Notes under the pieces: model-generated
What the model saw: only the letters and a program-made list of their open reading frames with translations
Database searches by the model: none
What the model was told of the DNA's origin: nothing
Translations under genes and position numbers: made by a program
Source of the DNA: Lachnospiraceae bacterium UBA2864
GTDB taxonomy: Bacteria; Bacillota; Clostridia; Lachnospirales; Lachnospiraceae
Assembly: GCA_002350525.1 (NCBI GenBank)
Contig: DEFA01000025.1
Coordinates: forward strand, 119,157 to 148,195
Direction: 5' to 3'
Length of the DNA stretch: 29,039 nt
Shown: positions 26,830 to 29,039 of the stretch, one piece after another
How positions within the stretch are numbered: position 1 is the stretch's first letter
Layout of the letters: each line of letters starts with the position of its first letter

Positions 26830-27390
26830 CTATATTCCTCTTCTTCTTAAAATCATTACTACTTTACCTTTTGATCTGCTTAGCGGAATGCCCCCGTAGC
26901 ATCTGCTGTCATTTACATCATCACGGTAATCATTGAGAACGAAAACCGCATCTACAGGAACCTGATACGGATACTGTATCTTTGAACCATCCGCCGTTGT
27001 GGGATACACTGTAGATTCATAAACGTTATAACCATTCACTGTAATCTGGTTATCTCTTATATCAACTACATCTCCTGTCATGGCTACAATCCTGCCAAAC
27101 TTCACCTTATCATCCTGCATATAAGCTATCTCATCGTTTTCATGCAGGTCGCACAACTTATATGTAATACACAGATCACCGTCCTTTATCATGGGATACC
27201 CCGAGTTATCATGTATCACATATACCCCTGCCACAAATGTACATAGCGCCCATATCACAGTAGCGGTAATTATAATCTTAACGAAAAACTCCGCAGCATA
27301 TCTTCCTGCACTTTTCTTTTTTCTCTTACCGGATGAGATCACCTTCTGATCTGATTTATTCTCTATTTTTTCGTTCGTCCTGTCATCCAT
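26830..27390 (-). CDS. SipA/LepA-like signal peptidase I homologue of the pilus operon
   Basis: S26-family protein of 186 residues: a basic cytosolic N-terminus, one membrane segment (about 36-58) and an outer catalytic-fold domain with SGYPMIKDGDL, GRIVAMTGDVVDI, LNDYRDDVNDSRCYGG and the ending ILRRRG. The Ser of SGYP (about residue 63) could be the nucleophile. However, the Lys of the usual KR(I/V)xGxPGD motif is Gly (FGRIVAMTGD), as in streptococcal SipA, a pilus-assembly factor that lost the catalytic pair. It may therefore be a pilin chaperone more than a peptidase. The ATG at 27390 has no good ribosome binding site; a TTG just upstream is the alternative. It is the first gene of the pilus operon. 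Confidence 0.85.
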   Translation of the reverse strand: MDDRTNEKIENKSDQKVISSGKRKKKSAGRYAAEFFVKIIITATVIWALCTFVAGVYVIHDNSGYPMIKDGDLCITYKLCDLHENDEIAYMQDDKVKFGRIVAMTGDVVDIRDNQITVNGYNVYESTVYPTTADGSKIQYPYQVPVDAVFVLNDYRDDVNDSRCYGGIPLSRSKGKVVMILRRRGI

Positions 27391-27435
27391 CAATATATAA
27401 ATGTTCTTTACAAAATACTTATATCAAAAAACACG

Positions 27436-27480
27436 AAAAAACCGCTACCCCTCCCTCAAAAAATCAGGAAAGCAAACGGT
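27436..27480 (-). terminator. Leader hairpin with U6 tract ahead of the pilus operon (possible attenuator)
   Basis: Minus-strand RNA ACCGUUUGCUUUCCU pairs with GGGAGGGGUAGCGGU at 13 of 15 positions (four G-U) around a 10-base loop, followed by UUUUUU (27441-27436). It begins about 8 bases after the predicted transcription start and lies about 45 bases before the first start codon. On the plus strand the G-U pairs would be A-C mismatches, so it works as RNA only in the minus direction. Confidence 0.6.
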
Positions 27481-27494
27481 ATCACACGTTAATT

Positions 27495-27523
27495 ATTCTA
27501 CTATTAAACTTGATGCACGTCAA
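27495..27523 (-). promoter_or_regulatory. Promoter of the pilus operon
   Basis: Minus strand: -35 TTGACG (27518-27523), 17-base spacer, -10 TAGAAT (27495-27500). The leader to the first gene is about 100 bases and contains the U6 hairpin. Confidence 0.75.
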
Positions 27524-27597
27524 ACAAATATGACGACAAAATACATAAAAATTATGACAGAAAATGTATAATCTTCGTATCAAAACCAAAACTAAAA

Positions 27598-27639
27598 AAG
27601 CAGATTATCTGAATGTTCGTTCATCCATCTAATCTGCTT
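27598..27639 (-). terminator. Terminator of the DUF1858 gene
   Basis: Perfect 10-bp stem AAGCAGATTA/TAATCTGCTT (27598-27607 with 27630-27639) with a further small TGAA/TTCA pairing inside. On the minus strand it is followed by TTTTTTAG. Confidence 0.85.
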
Positions 27640-27651
27640 AGGATTACATTA

Positions 27652-28098
27652 CTATTCTGTTTTTGTATCACTCTCCGTATCCTTCTGCCCAAGTGTCTGG
27701 GTAAGATAATCATTTACTATCTTAGCCACATCATCAGGATCATATCCATGAACCATGGCTGCCTGTTCAAGGGTTTCCATCTGAGCCGCAAAACATGATA
27801 TACAGTGCATGCCCACCTTCATAAGAACAAGGGTTGCATCAGGATACCATGTAACGATATCGCTTATCAGCATTTCCTTATTGACATATTCTATAATGCC
27901 ATCTGCATCCGGTTCTCCCGGTGTCGGAGCCTCGGAAATCCCACCATATCTTTTTTCCCCGTTCTCGGAGGCTGCATCTTCAGAATTTCCTTCAAACGCA
28001 GTACTTCCGGGTTCATATTCATCTACTGCTCCACCACCTGTAGTTATGGTTATATTATTAATATCCGCATTACCTGCGTTAAAATTTTCCTCTGCCAT
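27652..28098 (-). CDS. DUF1858 domain protein with disordered N-terminal extension
   Basis: The 148-residue product has a low-complexity acidic/Gly-rich N-terminus (about 1-68), then a DUF1858 domain (about 69-137): KEMLISDIVTWYPDATLVLM, GMHCISCFAAQMETLEQA and HGYDPDDVAKIVNDYL. The CxxC in HCISC is the usual conserved pair and might bind a metal or act in redox; the family's function is not known to me. GGAGG lies 8 bases before the ATG. The gene has its own promoter and terminator and is therefore a single-gene unit. DUF1858 proteins are normally around 70 residues, so the N-terminal extension is unusual. Confidence 0.87.
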   Translation of the reverse strand: MAEENFNAGNADINNITITTGGGAVDEYEPGSTAFEGNSEDAASENGEKRYGGISEAPTPGEPDADGIIEYVNKEMLISDIVTWYPDATLVLMKVGMHCISCFAAQMETLEQAAMVHGYDPDDVAKIVNDYLTQTLGQKDTESDTKTE

Positions 28099-28131
28099 TT
28101 TCCGCTCCTCCGATCATTTGCCACTTAAATG

Positions 28132-28160
28132 ATTAAACACTTTTTTTCAACAAATGTCAA
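28132..28160 (-). promoter_or_regulatory. Promoter of the DUF1858 gene
   Basis: Minus strand: perfect -35 TTGACA (28155-28160), 17-base spacer, -10 TTTAAT (28132-28137), about 34 bases before the start codon. Confidence 0.75.
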
Positions 28161-28197
28161 GCACTCTGTTCACCAATCTGATTGATAGGCGATTATA

Positions 28198-28230
28198 CTA
28201 AAAAACGGTCAGATTCATCATCTGACCGTT
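28198..28230 (-). terminator. Terminator of the Hsp20 gene
   Basis: Perfect 10-bp stem AACGGTCAGA/TCTGACCGTT (28204-28213 with 28221-28230), 7-base loop, followed on the minus strand by a run of six T (including the stem's last bases). Confidence 0.9.
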
Positions 28231-28263
28231 CCTAAATAATATGATCAATACTCTGAACCGGTA

Positions 28264-28710
28264 TTACTCAATATCAATTATGTCTGTTTCCGGTTCTGCC
28301 GGCTTCTCAGGTGTTTTCGGCACATCCAGCATAAGCATACCGTTATCAAACTTTGCCTTAATATCTTCTTTCTTGAGCTCCTTACCTACATAGAAGCGTC
28401 TTGACATCTTACCATAATAACGTTCTTTACGGATAAACTTGCCATCATCCTCATTCTCGCCGTTATTCTCTGCTCTCTCAGCGCTCACTACAAGATATCC
28501 GTTAGAAAGTTCAACCTTAACATCATCCTTTGTGAAACCCGGAAGTTCCATATCAAGGTGGTATCTGTCATCAAACTCCTTAATATCCGTGATCATACGT
28601 CCTGTAAACGGATGAGCCTCAGCCTTAGTCTTTACATCATATGGATACTTGAATATTCCATCAAGAAGATCCTCTACAAAATTATCTGTAAAAAGTGTTG
28701 GATAATACAT
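28264..28710 (-). CDS. Hsp20/alpha-crystallin small heat-shock protein
   Basis: ATP-independent holdase of 148 residues. The alpha-crystallin domain spans about 40-132, with YHLDMELPGFTKDDVKVEL at its start and FDNGMLMLDVPK (consensus NGVL.I.PK) at its end, followed by a Pro/Glu-rich tail. The start at 28710 (MYYPTLFTDNF) has AAAGGAG 8 bases upstream; the ATG at 28716 is only 2 bases from it and is rejected. It is a single-gene unit with a CIRCE-controlled promoter and a leader of about 115 bases. Confidence 0.95.
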   Translation of the reverse strand: MYYPTLFTDNFVEDLLDGIFKYPYDVKTKAEAHPFTGRMITDIKEFDDRYHLDMELPGFTKDDVKVELSNGYLVVSAERAENNGENEDDGKFIRKERYYGKMSRRFYVGKELKKEDIKAKFDNGMLMLDVPKTPEKPAEPETDIIDIE

Positions 28711-28776
28711 AATCATGTCTCCTTTCCATATACTTATCTTCGCAGCTTTCTATCACCGGCTGCAATTATCCTTACG

Positions 28777-28822
28777 GTTAAGAAACAGCTTATCTCGATT
28801 TCCAGGAGGACTTTTTCTTAAC
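28777..28822 (-). promoter_or_regulatory. Inverted repeat in the Hsp20 leader, possible RNA thermometer
   Basis: Perfect 9-bp arms GTTAAGAAA (28777-28785) and TTTCTTAAC (28814-28822) enclose 28 bases. In the transcript these include UCCUCCU, complementary to the AGGAG ribosome binding site of hsp20. This could mask translation when cool. Stability has not been calculated. Confidence 0.4.
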
Positions 28823-28831
28823 TCTGAACAT

Positions 28832-28860
28832 ATAATAGCACTTTGTTAGCACTCTGTCAA
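28832..28860 (-). promoter_or_regulatory. Heat-shock promoter of hsp20
   Basis: Minus strand: perfect -35 TTGACA (28855-28860), 17-base spacer, -10 TATTAT (28832-28837) preceded by TGC. The -35 box lies in the spacer of the CIRCE element. Confidence 0.88.
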
Positions 28861-28872
28861 GCCGAGTGCTAA
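28846..28872. promoter_or_regulatory. CIRCE operator (HrcA binding site)
   Basis: TTAGCACTC, 9 bases, GAGTGCTAA: an exact match to the CIRCE consensus. HrcA bound here would cover the -35 region of the hsp20 promoter. Confidence 0.97.
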
Positions 28873-28894
28873 CAAAAATATCTTAAATATTTAT

Positions 28895-29013
28895 GAAGCG
28901 CGACATCCGGTTGCCGGGGCGTCTTCTATATATATAATAACAGCCCCGGCAGGCCGGTGTGCGCTTCAGAGGCGTTTTCGCCGGTTGAAGCGCAGCACCC
29001 GGATGCCGGGGCG
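28895..29013. repeat. GC-rich palindromic mosaic of three related units
   Basis: Unit A (28895-28921, GAAGCGCGACATCCGG..) and unit C (28987-29013, GAAGCGCAGCACCCGG..) are direct repeats, both ending GCCGGGGCG. Unit B (28943-28967) is the same motif inverted. A can pair with B or B with C, the latter around an inner GGCG-TTTT-CGCC hairpin. The GC content is far above the surroundings. It looks like a REP/BIME-type intergenic element or part of an overlapping terminator; no coding frame is evident. Confidence 0.75.
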
Positions 29014-29017
29014 TACG

Positions 29018-29039
29018 TATTATTATTATTATTATTATT
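29018..29039 (+). repeat. TAT trinucleotide microsatellite at the right edge
   Basis: At least seven perfect TAT units run to the end of the window, directly after the palindromic mosaic. The full length cannot be seen. Confidence 0.9.

Noticed and set aside
27394..27597. c-di-GMP riboswitch in the pilus leader
   Set aside because: The leader after the promoter is only about 100 bases and I see no GEMM-type conserved core; the simple hairpin with U6 explains the structure better.
28883..29039. CRISPR-like repeat at the right edge
   Set aside because: The units alternate in orientation, differ in sequence and have unequal spacing; they are palindromic repeats, not CRISPR.

Overview
The window is about 29 kb of low-to-medium GC DNA from a Gram-positive, obligately anaerobic Firmicute, most likely a member of the Lachnospiraceae (Butyrivibrio/Roseburia-like). 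The grounds are a six-cysteine (SCIFF) ranthipeptide gene next to its radical SAM maturase, sortases with cell-wall sorting signals, a CIRCE heat-shock operator, DUF1653 and DUF1858 proteins, and strong purine-rich ribosome binding sites throughout. The genus is inference from family content. I see no tRNA, rRNA, CRISPR array, insertion sequence or phage gene.

Layout. 1-596: 5' part of a minus-strand gene for a single-pass membrane protein, running off the left edge. 765-1754 (+): phosphate acetyltransferase, closed by a bidirectional terminator shared with the convergent dUTPase gene (1839-2288, -). From a divergent promoter region, 2473-3654 (+) encodes an exported trigger-factor/FKBP lipoprotein, followed by O-acetylhomoserine sulfhydrylase (3740-5011, +) and another bidirectional terminator. 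5133-8810 (-) is a c-di-GMP signalling cluster: a stand-alone PAS protein, a six-TM GGDEF-EAL protein, a DUF1653 protein and a tandem-GGDEF protein. 8907-12058 (-): an Orn/Lys/Arg-type decarboxylase, the SCIFF maturase and the 48-residue SCIFF precursor, with its own promoter and an attenuator-like hairpin between precursor and maturase. 12141-17901 (-): glycogen phosphorylase and a long (IleS2-like) isoleucyl-tRNA synthetase with a near-perfect promoter.

18112-27390 (-) is a sortase-assembled pilus locus. In transcription order it holds a SipA-like signal-peptidase homologue, a backbone pilin with two isopeptide domains and an IPTG sorting motif, a class B sortase, a small anchor-type pilin with an SAKTG motif, and a 1954-residue adhesin with a fibro-slime domain, SpaA-like domains and a VPTG sorting motif. 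It resembles the streptococcal FCT pilus islands (SipA, FctA, class B-type SrtC2, FctB, Cpa) in content but not in gene order. A consensus promoter and a GU-rich hairpin with a U6 tract lie in front of it, so the operon may be controlled by attenuation.

27652-28098 (-) encodes a DUF1858 protein. 28264-28710 (-) encodes a small heat-shock protein under a perfect CIRCE operator whose spacer contains the -35 box. The right edge holds a GC-rich three-unit palindromic repeat and a TAT microsatellite.

The regions most worth a second look are the pilus locus with its leader hairpin, the SCIFF peptide that lacks the threonine known to be cross-linked in its characterised homologue, and the palindromic mosaic at the right edge.
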